A stretch of DNA of 64,000 nt. It comes from Calliphora vicina (taxonomy: Eukaryota > Arthropoda > Insecta > Diptera > Calliphoridae). The notes beneath the pieces are model-generated. The model did not search any database. It had not been told where the DNA came from and worked only from the letters and a program-made list of their open reading frames with translations. This document shows, piece by piece, positions 24,253 to 35,856 of this stretch; the stretch's first letter is position 1, and each line of letters opens with the position of its first letter. Position numbers and translations under genes: made by a program. Where the stretch lies: the NCBI RefSeq assembly GCF_958450345.1, contig NC_088780.1, positions 27,179,667-27,243,666 of the forward strand, written 5' to 3'.

Positions 24253-24363
24253 GAGTTGTTACAATTTTTAAACTACTAAACAGCTTTTATTTGCAATCAA
24301 AAGTATCCGGTTTATTTAAAGGAAATAAACTAACGTTTTGAAAAGGTTAAAACGTAACAATAC

Positions 24364-25670
24364 GGAACAAAATGGACCAATTAAAATATTAGACATTACA
24401 GTTTAGAATTGTTTGCCATCCATTGCATCTATATTAAATATTTTAGAAAATATTGATATTGCATAAACTTCTTTTGGAATATATATCGAAATACTCCATA
24501 AAAACTTTTCCATTCCAATATAAAGTGTAAACAAAATTTATAGTCTACTTTAAGGCTTCATTTTTATTACTTTCCATAATAATTTAATTTCAATTACTAT
24601 TCCTTTTTTATTGATTTATTTTTATTTTCAATAATTGTTCTGGATAAATTGTATGTTGTTGATGCATTTAAATAGTTTTCTTTGGTATGCTATTAAATTT
24701 TAATTTTTATTGCAATTGTATAGAAATTTAAATTCAAAATTGCATAGGTAAATTTTATTATCTCTAAAGGAAAAATATAAAGAAATTTTATATCACTAAC
24801 AATTGATACTATTTTAATTCATACATATATTTTATAAATTTTTAAAGATAGATATCACAAAAGGAAGTTTTATAGTATTGAGGTAAAAGAAAATACAACA
24901 TTTAATATAATTAAAAGTGTGTCAATTTATATATGGCTGTAATTTTTTGCAGTTTTCTTATAAACATTATTGTTAAATAGATTTTTTAGGTCAACAAATA
25001 AATAAACAAATGTTGGTATGGAGATATAGTCAGTAGTTTTATATTAGATCGGATCTATGTACCTTGATTTTTCAATGTTGGCTCTCATAAGTAAATTAGT
25101 GTATCCGTTTCGTAATCTTAAAGTTTAGAAAACCTATGACAGACTTAGTGAGGAACACGAATTTTGATTAAGATGGCGATCAAGGCCCTGGGTTCCAAAC
25201 ATTGTACGTAAAGTGTGTAGTGAACATTCAGGACAGTGGGAAAGCTATAAACGTAGTCAGAACTGAAAAACCATTTAACACTTTCGTAAGTTCGGTAGAG
25301 ACTATAATATTCATTACTACAGATTTTTCCTATCATTTCTCATTAACCTAGAAAAGCACATTTTACAACTGTCGTGTATCAAGAATTTTTAATTAACTTA
25401 TTTACAAAATCTACCATTTGTTGTTACATACATTGAACTTTAAACTTGCTTTTACGGTAAACCAAAAATTAATTTGTTAACAAATTTTCTTTAGCAAGTA
25501 AATTGAAAATTTCGACAACAAAAAAAAGTACATCAATAATAGTTTTTGTGAAAACTTAATTTAAAATACATATTATTACACACTCACATGTAAGTTATAT
25601 ATTTAAAATATATATTATGTATAACAAAAAAACAAAATAAAAAATTTTAAAGTAAAAGGCATCTACTTAC
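24364..25670 (-). other. Intron downstream part (donor at 25670), no recognisable feature
   Basis: A+T-rich sequence between the LTR and the exon at 25671. Nothing recognised. Confidence 0.65.
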
Positions 25671-25801
25671 GTTATGTTTCCAAATAACTTTATAAGCTGC
25701 TGGATTTGCATGAACTTTACACTCGAAATACACATCATCACCTTCTTCGATATCTTCAGGATTAAGATTTGAACCCAAATCTAATTGTAAGGTGGGTATA
25801 A
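25671..25801 (-). CDS. Sidestep-family Ig protein, exon encoding first half of a further Ig domain
   Basis: The exon follows acceptor CTTTTATTATAG and ends at a consensus donor GTAAGTAGATG. It is 131 nt, phase 1 in and phase 0 out, joining in frame to 42616-42760. It reads IPTLQLDLGSNLNPEDIEE, then GDDVYFECKVHANPAAYKV and IWKHN. The cysteine of YFEC and the tryptophan of IWKHN are the first half of an Ig core. The phrase LGSNLNPEDIEEGDDVYFEC is the most diagnostic sequence in the window and strongly recalls the Side family. The other half of this Ig domain, the remaining ectodomain, transmembrane and cytoplasmic parts lie to the left of position 1, after an intron longer than 25.6 kb. Confidence 0.92.
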
Positions 25802-28749
25802 CTATAATAAAAGACAAGAGCATATAGACATGTGTGTTATATTTGGTTTTTGCTTAAAGAAGTTATTAATATAAACAAGAAAATTAATTAAAACAAAATA
25901 CACTTGTATCTTAAGGACTAAAAATCACACACATCCATACTTACTTACACATACACTCTCTAACTTAAATCTAAGCATTCAAAATTCATACATGTGTATT
26001 TTTGTTTAGTAACGTATCTTGGTTACATACATATGTTTGTAAAATGGTTTTGTTTGCTTAAAATTAAAATTTAAAGATTTTATGCTCAAAATACATTATG
26101 GATTTTATTTTTATTTTTCTTTATATTAACATTTCTATTCTTTAGAGATTTTATTTTTATTTAATTAAGGATTTTGCTTTCTTTTAAAATATAAAATCCT
26201 TAAAGAACGCGATTTTTTCAATTAAATATTATTTGTTAAAAATAATGTGATTCCCTTGACGAAAATTGGGGGAAAGTATAAAGTATATTTTTGTTTAAGA
26301 TTTTATTTTAATTTTTTTAAAACATATATTTTTGTAACAGCATTCATTAGAAAAATTAACCTTGATTTGGCAAATCCTGCATAATCTAAAGGAGTTGGAG
26401 GGAGTGGCTCCATTTAAAACAGTTAATATAAAATAACTCTTTGTAATACATGAAATGAAAATCTTTCGCAGTAGGAATAAAGAAACTAAAAGGAAAATAA
26501 AAGACCGTGGAAAACCAGAGAAAGTGGTCAATAAACTGATCGGTAGCTTTGGAAGACGTCACTGCAAGGAGACGTCTGATAAGTAGCCCAGATCTACAAT
26601 GCCGCAAATTTTTATAGCTTTACTATGTTGGCCTTTTTTGTTTACACATTCTGTAAAATCCGATACCCATTCCACCCTGTTTACTCCTGGAAGTCATTCT
26701 AGATGGGCTTTGCTTCTCCTTCTAAAAACCTTCATACACATTCTAAATTGCATTGTAAAATCTAGTCTAGCAAACGTTTATTTAAAATTATTCCTACATA
26801 TTGTTTCTCTATAATAAAATTTATGTTGCTCTCTTTATTATAAACCATTACATTAAACCAGAATAAGGAATAAAATCTATAAAAAAAATCTACTTAAACT
26901 CGAATCGTCCTTGGCTAAACTTAGATTTATTTGCAAATTTTAATTCTGTCCCACTGTGTATTCTTGTGTATATGTTTATAAGCGTTGAGCTGCGTATAAT
27001 ATCCGTGGTAGGTAAAAGATATTTATGATTCTTTAAAGTTGAATATAGAATGCGAAATTGATTTTACATAATTTTATTTTGTTATTAAAATTATTCATGA
27101 AATAAGGCATCAGAATTTATTTGTATTATTGTTATCAAATTCTTTACTACAAAAACATGAAATTTTCTTTTGTCCTTATGTTTCATAATAATTTCTTAAG
27201 AAACATTTGAAAGAGAATATTGTTTTCTTTTAACTCTATTATTATGAAAATAAAAGTATATATTTAATAAATTTCCTGTATACAATTTGTATTTTATCAC
27301 TTATTTAAATCCACTTATATTATTTATTTCATTTGTCTCCCTGTATTTTTAAATAATTCCTTATGACGCAAAAACACTTTCAATATTTATTTGACACATG
27401 AATATATACATATTTATACATAAGTATGTATAATAGCTATGCTTATGTACACGTGCCGTATACTCAAACACAAAATATACAATGTAATGTTCATTATACA
27501 CAAAAGGGTTAATCTGTGATTATCTGAGTATTAGTGTCACTTTCCTCTATTCACACACATTCTTTACTTCCTTTTACCTAGTGTTTTTTTTTCTATTTGT
27601 TGGTAAATTTGTTTTATTTTTAACTCATGCCATCCATTCCATTGTATTTATTCATTTGTTAATTCTTTAAGGATCTTTAATTATTTTTGGTTTCTATTCA
27701 GCTCCTCTTTCCCCTCTATTTCGTGTTGTGTAATGCTTAATATTCAATGCTTTTGAGTATTTTCAATAGCTATAAGGAAATATTTTTGTTTCTTTTAATA
27801 TTCCCTAAGCTGATTTAGTATTTTGTTTTATCTTTTTTCCCCTCCGCTTCAATAAACAAACAAAAAAAACAATATCTAAGTATTCGAGGGTATATGGTGA
27901 AGGTACTAAGTATTGTAATAATGAGTAAGAGAATAAAATAAAAGAAATAATTGTGGCGATTATGGTCGTAAAGATTAGTATTATTATAATAATAACAACA
28001 GCAACAATTATAATTATTATTGTTATTAAATGTATGGAAAAATTAAAGAAAATTATATAAATATCATAAACAAATTTAATGCACCATTTGCTTTTAACAG
28101 ATAGTAGTAATGGTGGTAATATAGAGAGAAAAATCAATATTAGATTATTGTATAATTCATTTAACTTTGAAGTATTTTTTGATACTTGTTTTGTTTGTTT
28201 ACTATTAAAGACATTTGTTCTGCTTTGTTAAGCATTTAATTGCGTTATTTTGTTTATTTAATCACATACTTTTAGGCTGAAAATCAATACATATAAAATT
28301 GTTTCATATTCACTAATTAATTGAGACTTTCTTTGGTTTTCTGTTAATTATGAAATTAAAAACTACAGATCGTGAAACAAAATAATTAATATAACAAGGA
28401 ATTGAACCTTACCCGCTTCAAATTTGTTAAAAATTGGTACACAGGTTCTCTATGATCATATAAAATTTAAAGCTGTAAAAAAAATTTAAGTCCCTTTTTT
28501 TGTTTTTTATCGAAATTTTAAGTTCAAATTTAAGTAAGAATGGTGTAAGATCGCTCAATTTCAATTGCGTATAACTTTTTAACTTTGGAATTTAACAAAA
28601 TTGGATATTGAGGTTCAATATTCTGTATTCAAAGGAGACGAATTTTTATGCCATATTCTGTTTTGATGAGAAACGGATTTCTAGTAAAAAACCCCAAAGA
28701 AAAAATTATGACAGGGACAAATCGCACGACCTCGGTTGAAAGTTCATAT
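25802..28749 (-). other. 3' part of the 16.8-kb intron, no recognised element
   Basis: A+T-rich sequence. Short open frames at 26386-26607 and 26599-26814 have no family signature. An (AAT/ATT)n-rich stretch at about 27970-28030 produces an Ile-rich open frame on the minus strand that looks like a membrane segment but is simple sequence. Confidence 0.6.
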
Positions 28750-29010
28750 CACCTCTACTTGAGATGATCGTACCCTCAAATTGCTTGTGCAGAATTTTCA
28801 GTGGCATGAGACGAGTGGCATGTAGCGCCAATCTGTTGAAACCACATGGATTGGATGGTCTGGGATCTCATGTAGATTGGTATTGACCCAAATTCGACAA
28901 TTTTGTTTGTTGACGTAATGTTTTCTTGACAAAAATTAGGGTCGGAAGAGAACACCACTTTTGGTAAAATAATGTTATCATTTACACGTGTTGTTGAACA
29001 CTATATCTGT
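28750..29010 (-). pseudogene. Tc1/mariner (IS630-type) transposase relic
   Basis: On the minus strand a frame reads VFSSDPNFCQENITSTNKIV, then MWFQQIGATCHSSHATEN. The first matches the SDEAHF-LNGYVNKQN block with the second catalytic aspartate. The second matches (M/L)WFQQDGATCHTA, in which the family's conserved Asp before Gly is Ile here. It is interrupted upstream and downstream; only about 75 residues are readable. It is the same subfamily as the relic at 10024-10330. Confidence 0.65.
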
Positions 29011-29214
29011 TTATGTGATCTAGCAAAACTGAATAAACGACAGCCAATTCGACAGATGTTGCTTCACCAATATGGCTGCTATCAACTGTAAAAGATCGGA
29101 AGTACCTATTGGAAGATCTTGTACATACTGAACATTTACCTATAGCAATATAAACGAATACTTAAATACAGTTTTTCAAACATAGAAATTTAAATTTTAA
29201 TGCTTCGAAAATAT

Positions 29215-29580
29215 CGAATTTAGTACCAACGAATCGTCATATGCCGAAAGTTTTGATTTAAATTAAATCAATCAATTTAAATAGATTGCTCAACAAAGCT
29301 TATAGTGAATTGATTCCATCGATTTCAACATGCGATAGAGTTTGAGGGATTCAGAAGTGGTGATTTTGACATTGAAGACTAAGAAGAATTGGAGGCATTA
29401 CTCCATGAAGATTGTTGTAAATCTCAACAAGAGCTAGCAAAATCATTTGGAGCTACTCAGGCAGCAATTTAAAAATGGTTGAGAGCAGCAGGATTCATTC
29501 AAAAGCAGGGAAAATGGATAACATACGAATTGAAGCCGAGATATCTTGAAAGCCTATTTTAAATATCCGAAAATATGCTT
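29215..29580 (+). pseudogene. mariner transposase relic, N-terminal part
   Basis: Text reads SGDFDIED then EELEALLHEDCCKSQQELAK and SFGATQAAI, then a stop, KWLRAAGFIQKQGKWITYEL, KPRYLES. This is the mariner helix-turn-helix and inter-domain linker in good order. It is more conserved than the relic at 12370 and comes from a related element. It is cut by the insertion that carries the TTAA-flanked MITE and resumes at about 29980. Confidence 0.75.
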
Positions 29581-29665
29581 GAACTTTTTGTTATGTTTAT
29601 TTTTTATAATGGACACTTTTGTGTCTCGACTTCGGAGGGAGTGGTAAATCATTTTACACCCTTAA

Positions 29666-29935
29666 CAGGGTAACAGGGCACCCGGGTACCACATACAAAT
29701 TATATGGAAAATATTACTCATACTCTCACAACACAATACTGAGTAGTCTGTCTTTCTACTTGCTGAGTTTATTTATTTTAGTACTGTGTATATATTTGGG
29801 AATCCCCATTTATTGAATTGACGTTAGGCTATACTTAAATTTCTTTTTTTGCATTTCATAATATGGAGCATTTGTATATATTGTGCAATTATATGTAACT
29901 TCAACATACAGGTACCTGCGTACCCTGTCACCCTG
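29666..29935. mobile_element. 270-bp piggyBac-type MITE with TTAA target duplication
   Basis: TTAA occurs at 29662-29665 and 29936-29939. The ends are CAGGGTAACAGGGCACCCGG and, reversed, CAGGGTGACAGGGTACGCAG, about 30 bp of imperfect terminal inverted repeat ending at GGTACC on both sides. TTAA targets are the hallmark of piggyBac elements. No coding capacity. It lies inside the mariner relic. Confidence 0.75.
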
Positions 29936-29979
29936 TTAAATGTGTTTTTTTTTTTTGTCACACACATAAGAGTTATGAG

Positions 29980-30330
29980 CGTAAGAGATCATATGTGAAG
30001 CCCGGTCAACAATCCTAATGGACACCCATGCTAAATATCCATGGTAATTCTCTGTATTTGTTGGAAGTAAAGGGGTCTTATTTTTATGAGCTGCTCAATC
30101 TGCAGTTGATTCGTTTGGAGGGAGAATTGGTCGAAAAACGCCCAAAAAATATACCTGCAGCATAATGAATAAAGAAAAAATTTACGCAGCTTCTGGGTCA
30201 AAATTTTTATGTTGTTGATGCTCAAGGGAATGTTGTTGAAAGTTTTAGGGCCCAAAAGCAGACAATTTTCCCAAGCAATATGAAGAAGCCAAACATTTGT
30301 TATAAAGGGCTCTATAAATACTGAAATTTA
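29980..30330 (+). pseudogene. mariner transposase relic, middle to C-terminal part
   Basis: Continues the relic at 29215: ERKRSYVKPGQQS, then GSYFYELLNLQLIRLEG and ELVEKRPKNIPAA. These match the KRKKSYVKPGQP and GV-YYELL...QLI-L---L-EKRP segments of mariner transposase, with frame changes and a deletion between. A long open frame from about 30255 is not conserved. Confidence 0.65.
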
Positions 30331-30425
30331 TATTCCTTGATATACAAAAGAAGACTTCTTAATGTGTCCACTTATTTTTGGCCTGATTTGACATTATGTC
30401 ACTGTGGTAAGCAAGATCTTGAGTA

Positions 30426-31531
30426 GGGTATTCAATTAATCGGGTTTCTGGTTTAATCAGTTAATCGAGCAAATAATTAATCGAGGTTTAGATTTATTCG
30501 GTTAATAATCGGTTTATTTAAAATTATTCGATTAACCGAATAATTTATATTTTCATTTTAAATTGAAAATACAACAACGAATTTTGTGTACAAAATCATC
30601 AAATAAGGTGTTTGAGATCATTTTTGTAAACATATCGCCTATTTACTGCAACAACGTCATAACTCAAAATCCGCGTTTTATGAACTGAGTAATACAAAAT
30701 ATGCGATGTTCTATAATTTTTCATATAGTTTCATCAGTTTTCAAAAAAAGTCAATTTTTTTTTGTATGAGAGTGTTTTTTTGTTGTAAACATCAAAATTA
30801 AAATTCATGTTTTAAAAATTTGGGTTAAATACAGATTAGAAAGATATTAGCATCAACTACATATTTATATTTCTGAAATCGCATGATTTGTTGAAAATTT
30901 ATGTATTTAAGAAATAGTAAAATGTCATAAAATATTCAAAGACGTTTTTTGTGTGAGTTTTTTAAGATTTTAGTGAGATCTTCTGAAATAATCTTTAATA
31001 AAACGAATATAATTTAAACTATTTTTTTCTTTAGATTTAATAAAACTTTTCTGGGAAAAAACTCTCTCGCTGATTGCATATGTTGGAGAAATCAAAAGCA
31101 TGATAAAGAATATTCCTTTTTGGATTGTTTTAGATTTTGATTAATTTAATAGTTTTGTTTAGTTATGATAAACGACTCATTTCCAAAACAAATTTTCTTT
31201 ACATATAAAAACAAAGTTTCAAATACATGTAAATTAAATATGTCAGTTGTTGTACATACTCACTAATCATGTTTATTGGATGTTCAAAAAATCTAATTTT
31301 AATTTCAAATTTCTGTTTGAATTTAAACGGAAAAATAAATACAAACAAATTTTTTAAAGTGCAAAAAAAGGGATTTCGGTTAATCGGTTAATCGATACAA
31401 AGTAATCGGTTTATTTGTTATTTCAAAATCGGCAATTTTAAATTATTCGAACAGTTAACCATCCAAAATTAATCGGTTAACCGTCCAAAATTAATCGCTT
31501 ATCCGATTAACGGTTAATCGATTGAATACCC
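30426..31531. mobile_element. 1.1-kb MITE with TA target and TTAACCGATT-rich ends (copy 1)
   Basis: TA at 30424-30425 and 31532-31533 flank ends GGGTATTCAATTAATCGG and, reversed, GGGTATTCAATCGATTAACC. The first and last 120 bp are packed with ATTAACCG / CGGTTAAT motifs in both directions. No open frame was found inside. A rearranged copy in opposite orientation is at 53301-54669. TA target and short inverted ends suggest Tc1/mariner mobilisation (inference). Confidence 0.8.
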
Positions 31532-31544
31532 TAGTTTTTAGTGA

Positions 31545-31793
31545 TACAAGAACAATAATGAGATATTTGTACCAAGAGAGGCAAATCCTCCAAAATGCCT
31601 GAGGCTAAGGCCTGAGGAGAGATATTGGGCTCTTAATAAAAGAGACTTGAAGAGCAAAAAAAGTGACTCCAAAAGCGTGATCGATTTCAAACGGAGATGG
31701 GCTACTTGTTCGAGCAAAATGACAGAAAGCTCAATAAAAACCATAATGGAAGGGTTTCCGGAAAAGGTTCATAAATTTATCACTATAGATTAG
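31545..31793 (+). pseudogene. Tc1-like transposase C-terminal relic
   Basis: An open frame of 83 codons ends at TAG 31791. It reads EIFVPREANPPKCLRLRP, EERYWALNKRDLKSKK and later FKRRWATCSSKMTES. This is the Tc1-like C-terminal block NPP-CP-LRPIE-(Y/F)WA--KR-L with the acidic catalytic position in a degraded LRPEE. It has no internal stops, so it is younger or under less decay than the mariner relics. It begins directly at the right edge of the MITE, which may have inserted into the Tc1-like copy. Confidence 0.65.
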
Positions 31794-33563
31794 AACTATA
31801 AAAATAATATTTATAGTAAATTGTAATAATAATTTCAATCAAATAAAAAAAACAAAACAGTAAGTTTAGTGGTTTGATTTTTATTAACGTATGTATATGT
31901 AAATTAAAATTTTTACAATCTCAGTCCTTAGCATAAAATTTAAAACTAACACGAATTTCGAAATTCTCTATATTAAATATGATCAATATCAGAAGATTAA
32001 AGGTTCAAAATTTATTTTATTTTTGTTCCAGCTTTAACAATTTCTTACTATATCTTAAAGATTCCAATAAAATTATTTAAACATATATTTTCATTAAAGC
32101 TTTTTCCTTTAAATATTCAATTTTAAAATATTATTTAATATGTATTTATAAGCATGAGTGTCAATCCTTTCTCCAAAACAATGGCGATAATATAAAAATT
32201 GAAAGACGTTTTCTTATTTTTGCAAAAAAAAAAAAGAAAAAACTTCTACTGTTGCTGGTGGTATTATGTCTGCATCTATATACATTACATAAACACACAT
32301 ACTACGAATATGTAATACATAGATATGTTGACACATACAAAAAAACTTTTAAATTGTTATAACTTTATGCCAAAATGCATATGTTTAGGTATGTGTACGA
32401 TTTTCTAAGCATGTATTTACAGCCCTTTTTTTATCAATATGTCTACATTTTCTTAAGTGCGTCGTTGTTGTCCTCCAAAACTTTCTACTTTTCCAACAGA
32501 CATACACACAGTTTTTTACACACAAGTATTAGAGAAAAGATAACATTTTCAATTTCCACGCTTATTTACATAAAAATGGCGTGTTTGTAAAAGACAGTTT
32601 CGCAAGCAGAAAAAAAAAAACGAAAAAGGAAAGAATATTTACAATAAGTTTATGTTATTACCCCCCTACAAAATAACATACAAAGAAACAAACAAAAAAA
32701 GACGAAAGAAATTGTTATCATAACCAAATTGAAAATATACATTTTTTTACTTGCTTTCCAAAAAAAAAAAAGATTCCAAAGGCGTGTTATAAGAGTAATA
32801 AACCCCACAGCTCTCTCCTTAACTCAACTATATTTTACAAGTAAATATATAGAAGAATACATTGTTAAATATAGAAATTTATCTGTACATACAATATTCA
32901 ATAAAGACATTGTTATTTTTTACACAAACATTTACACAGCTTCAGAAATAACTGTATCTTTATGTATCTGTTGGTTTGTTTTTTAGGGAAACTAGTAGGA
33001 ATATCTATAAAATTTTATTCTTTTGCTTGATTATTTTTTTAAGCTTAAAGCAAGAATTTTCAAAACAATTTTAAGAATGCTACAAATATTGTGGTTTATA
33101 CATTATTTAGTTATTTTTATTTAGTTTAATAGGTTTTTTGGAAAAAAGATAAAAAATATGAAAATATTTGTCTAAATAAACAAAGTTTATAAAATTTTAA
33201 TTAGTTCGATTCGTTTAAGTAAGTAGTTTTACTTTTATGTTGTTTGCATAACAGGCTATATATATTTTGGGCGATAAATTCCATTTCAATAAAGTAAAAT
33301 GTTTATTAAGGAAATTTGTTTAAGAGTTAGTTATTTCCAGTTGAGTGCATTCTAAGATGAAGTCTGTTATTTTTTATGTAGAAAAAACAATAAATGAACT
33401 TAATTGAATGAATAAACTAAATTGGGTTAGTTTTTAAGTAACACGATGTGGAGGTTTTAAACTATATATAAAATTTTATATTTTTCAAATTATAAACTGG
33501 AGTGTAAGGAAAATCTGTATAACATTCGTATTTTGTATAAAATAAATAGTTTTACCCCCGTTA
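31794..33563. other. Intron, no recognisable feature
   Basis: A+T-rich sequence with TATGTA-type simple patches near 32270-32340. Nothing supported. Confidence 0.6.
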
Positions 33564-34142
33564 ACATGTAAACTTTGTGCGCAGAGTACAGGTCGCAATT
33601 TTGAAGATATTTCGATAAAATTTGGTACATGTTACTTTTTCGGCCCAAAGACCAAGCCTATTGAAACTGGCTGAAATCGGTCCATTATTTCACCTAGCCC
33701 CCATACAAATGTCCCCTCGAAATTGGACTTTATCGGTCATAAATGTTTAATTTATCTATGTATCTACACAAATTTCGCTCCAAATAAGTTTTATATATAC
33801 AAAATTCATGTCACCAAATTTTGTTACGATCGGTCCATAATTAGTCATAGCTCCCATATAGACCCGCTTCCGAAAATCGCTTTAACGTGCATAAATCGCT
33901 TAAAAATGTTGGTATACACACAAAATTCAACATAGTTAACTTTAATATAGACATAAACCACACGACCTAATTTCATGGTGATCGGTCCATAATTGGTCAT
34001 AGCCCCCATATAAGGCCCACTTCCGAAAATCACTCAAAAATATAAATTATTGAAATTTTAAAAGAAAAAGGTTTTTGCTCTTTTACTTAGTTAGGGTATT
34101 ATATGGTCGGGCTTGACCGACCATACTTTCTTACTTGTTTTT
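33564..34142 (+). mobile_element. GTCY-type repeat family A, 5'-truncated copy 3
   Basis: Starts at AACATGTAAACTTTGTGCGC (the part just after the GTCY block) and is nearly identical to the copy at 4418 thereafter. It ends in GGTCGGGCTTGACCGACC and TTACTTGTTTTT. The high similarity to copy 1, unlike copy 2, marks these two as recent relatives. Confidence 0.8.
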
Positions 34143-34149
34143 AGTTATT

Positions 34150-34575
34150 ATTGAATGAAAATTTAAAACAAAAAAAAATTTGGTGAAAAAAATTTCGGTT
34201 TAAAAACTATATTTTTTCCGATTTTGATCCATTGTAGGTTCATCTTACTAAGGCTTTATATACAACGTTGCAAAGGACTTTGAAATATCTATCATTATAT
34301 ATCCATATTTTCTATATTAATATGTAGATCAAAAATAGGCCAATAGACCTACAATGGTTCAAAATCGAGAAAAAAAATTTTTAACCCGAATTTTTTTTTC
34401 TTCAAAAAAATTTGGAAAAATTTAAAAAAATGGAAAAAAAAACTTATTAAAATAAAATTCAAAAACAATTTTGAAAAACAATAAAAAAAATTTAAATTTT
34501 GTTTATCTAAAAATATGAAAGTATAATTTGGTTAAGGGTATATAAGATTCGGCATATATAGCTCTCTTACTGGTT
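34150..34575. mobile_element. Two family B fragments in head-to-head inverted arrangement
   Basis: 34150-34338 is minus-oriented (CGATTTTGATCCATTGTAGG, CTATATTAATATG). At about 34340 the same phrases return in plus orientation (CCTACAATGGTTCAAAATCG to GGGTATATAAGATTCGG). The pair forms a large imperfect hairpin. Confidence 0.65.
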
Positions 34576-35456
34576 AATTTATTTAAACAAAATCATCCGC
34601 AACTAATAAATATAACACCAAAAATCCAATATAATCTGAATTTATTCAAAAAAAAAAATGGACATGTGAAAGGTACTTTTTGATGGTTGTAATTTTAAGG
34701 GCACAAAATGAGCGAAAACCCAGTTTTGGTACTTTTTTGTATCCCATATTTCAGAAATTAAATTAAAACAAAATGGTAAATGGATTTTTACACTTTTTTG
34801 TAATTTTGATACTTTTTTTAACAAAGATACTTTTAACGAAAAATAGAAGTTTTTTATAAAAATAAAGAATAAATAATATACAAATGTGTTTTTTTTTACA
34901 GAGCTCTATAGTTCAAAGTATCACTTTTTCCGTGCGAAATTCAAATTTCGAAGTTGTTATTACTCATTATTTTTTGTTGTCAACCTGTTACTAAAACTCC
35001 AATGCAATAAAATTCGCAATTGGTTTTTGTAAAATACAAAATACTGCTTGACAGCACGCATTCAAGTTCAAAGTTTCGAAACATTTTTAAAAATTTGTGA
35101 ATAGTATCAATATAAGTAATATTGTAACTTTTAACCGTTAATTGTGGAAAGTGTGTGAAAAATTTAAATAAAGTTTAAAATGGAAAACAATGAGACGTCT
35201 AAGTACTTCACTTTTCTTTCCTAAATGTTTGGAAACTATTTCCCTTTATATTAAAAATTAAAATTTTTAAACATAACCTTAAAGTAATTTATTTTGATTA
35301 CAAAACTTTAAATTTATAGAAGCTTTTAAAAATATTTTAACGTTTGTTAAACTTGAAATAAAAATAAATAAATATATTGAAATGTTGTGAATTCATTTCA
35401 CTTTATATCATACTGCGCATTCTTAAGCTTTCGGAGTAATTTAATTTTTTCTAGGT

Positions 35457-35611
35457 AGACCCCTTTCACACTAGGCAATTTAGTTGCGCAAGTCTCTTGC
35501 CCAACAACAAAACAGCATGCAAAATTTTCTTCTCCTTAACCCGACATTTCCTCTACCATCTACAAACACAAGAGACTTGCGCAACTAAATTGCCTAGTGT
35601 GAAAGGGGTCT
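35457..35611. mobile_element. 155-bp element with perfect 43-bp terminal inverted repeats
   Basis: 35457-35499 (AGACCCCTTTCACACTAGGC...) is the exact reverse complement of 35569-35611, separated by 69 bp. Target duplication is not clear (flanks GGT and TAC). Perfect arms suggest recent insertion or gene conversion. Transcripts through it could form a long hairpin. Confidence 0.88.
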
Positions 35612-35634
35612 TACTGTGCTATAAAAAATTAACT

Positions 35635-35812
35635 TTTTGAAATTTGGATAAAAGAACACCCAAAAGACACAAAGTATGATGCTATTATTAAATATATTGT
35701 GAAGAAAATTAGTTCTCCTTTTATTCCCAAGGGTTGTAAGAAATTATTGGATAAAAAAGACCGCCTTTTTGTTGACAATTACTTAAAAGAAAAATGTCAA
35801 AAATGCAGATAA
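35635..35812 (+). pseudogene. Open fragment of unknown protein inside the TIR element
   Basis: A 59-codon stop-terminated frame reads FEIWIKEHPKDTKYDAIIKY, then VKKISSPFIPKGCKKLLDKK and ends in EKCQKCR. Lysine-rich with a C-x-x-C end. It looks like real but orphaned transposon coding sequence; I do not recognise the family. Confidence 0.4.
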
Positions 35813-35856
35813 TTTTCGAAATGAAAACACTATATGGCTTAATGGTGATATACATA

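Larger units (their letters stand above)
23738..24359 (+). mobile_element. Solo LTR, plus orientation (622 bp)
   Basis: It starts TGTTACG and ends CGTAACA, an inverted terminal heptamer with the TG...CA ends of retroviral-type LTRs. Flanks are ATAT (23734-23737) and ATAC (24360-24363), a 4-bp target duplication with one change. Inside are a TATA box at 24040-24047 and AATAAA signals at 24243-24252. The shorter LTR at 1941-2437 is a relative in the opposite direction. No primer-binding site, gag or pol follows, so it is a solo LTR. The 4-bp ATAT target suggests the Ty3/gypsy group. Confidence 0.82.

Noticed and set aside
26386..26814. Overlapping short frames around 26600 with protein-like pieces
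   Set aside because: No recognisable family on either strand and no splice context; kept only as unassigned intron.
27805..28137. 110-codon minus-strand frame with Ile-rich hydrophobic stretch
   Set aside because: Hydrophobic part comes from an AAT/ATT simple repeat; no other protein character.
30255..30330. Possible continuation of the mariner frame as a functional gene
   Set aside because: No conserved mariner text there and the upstream transposase has stops, a deletion and an insertion.
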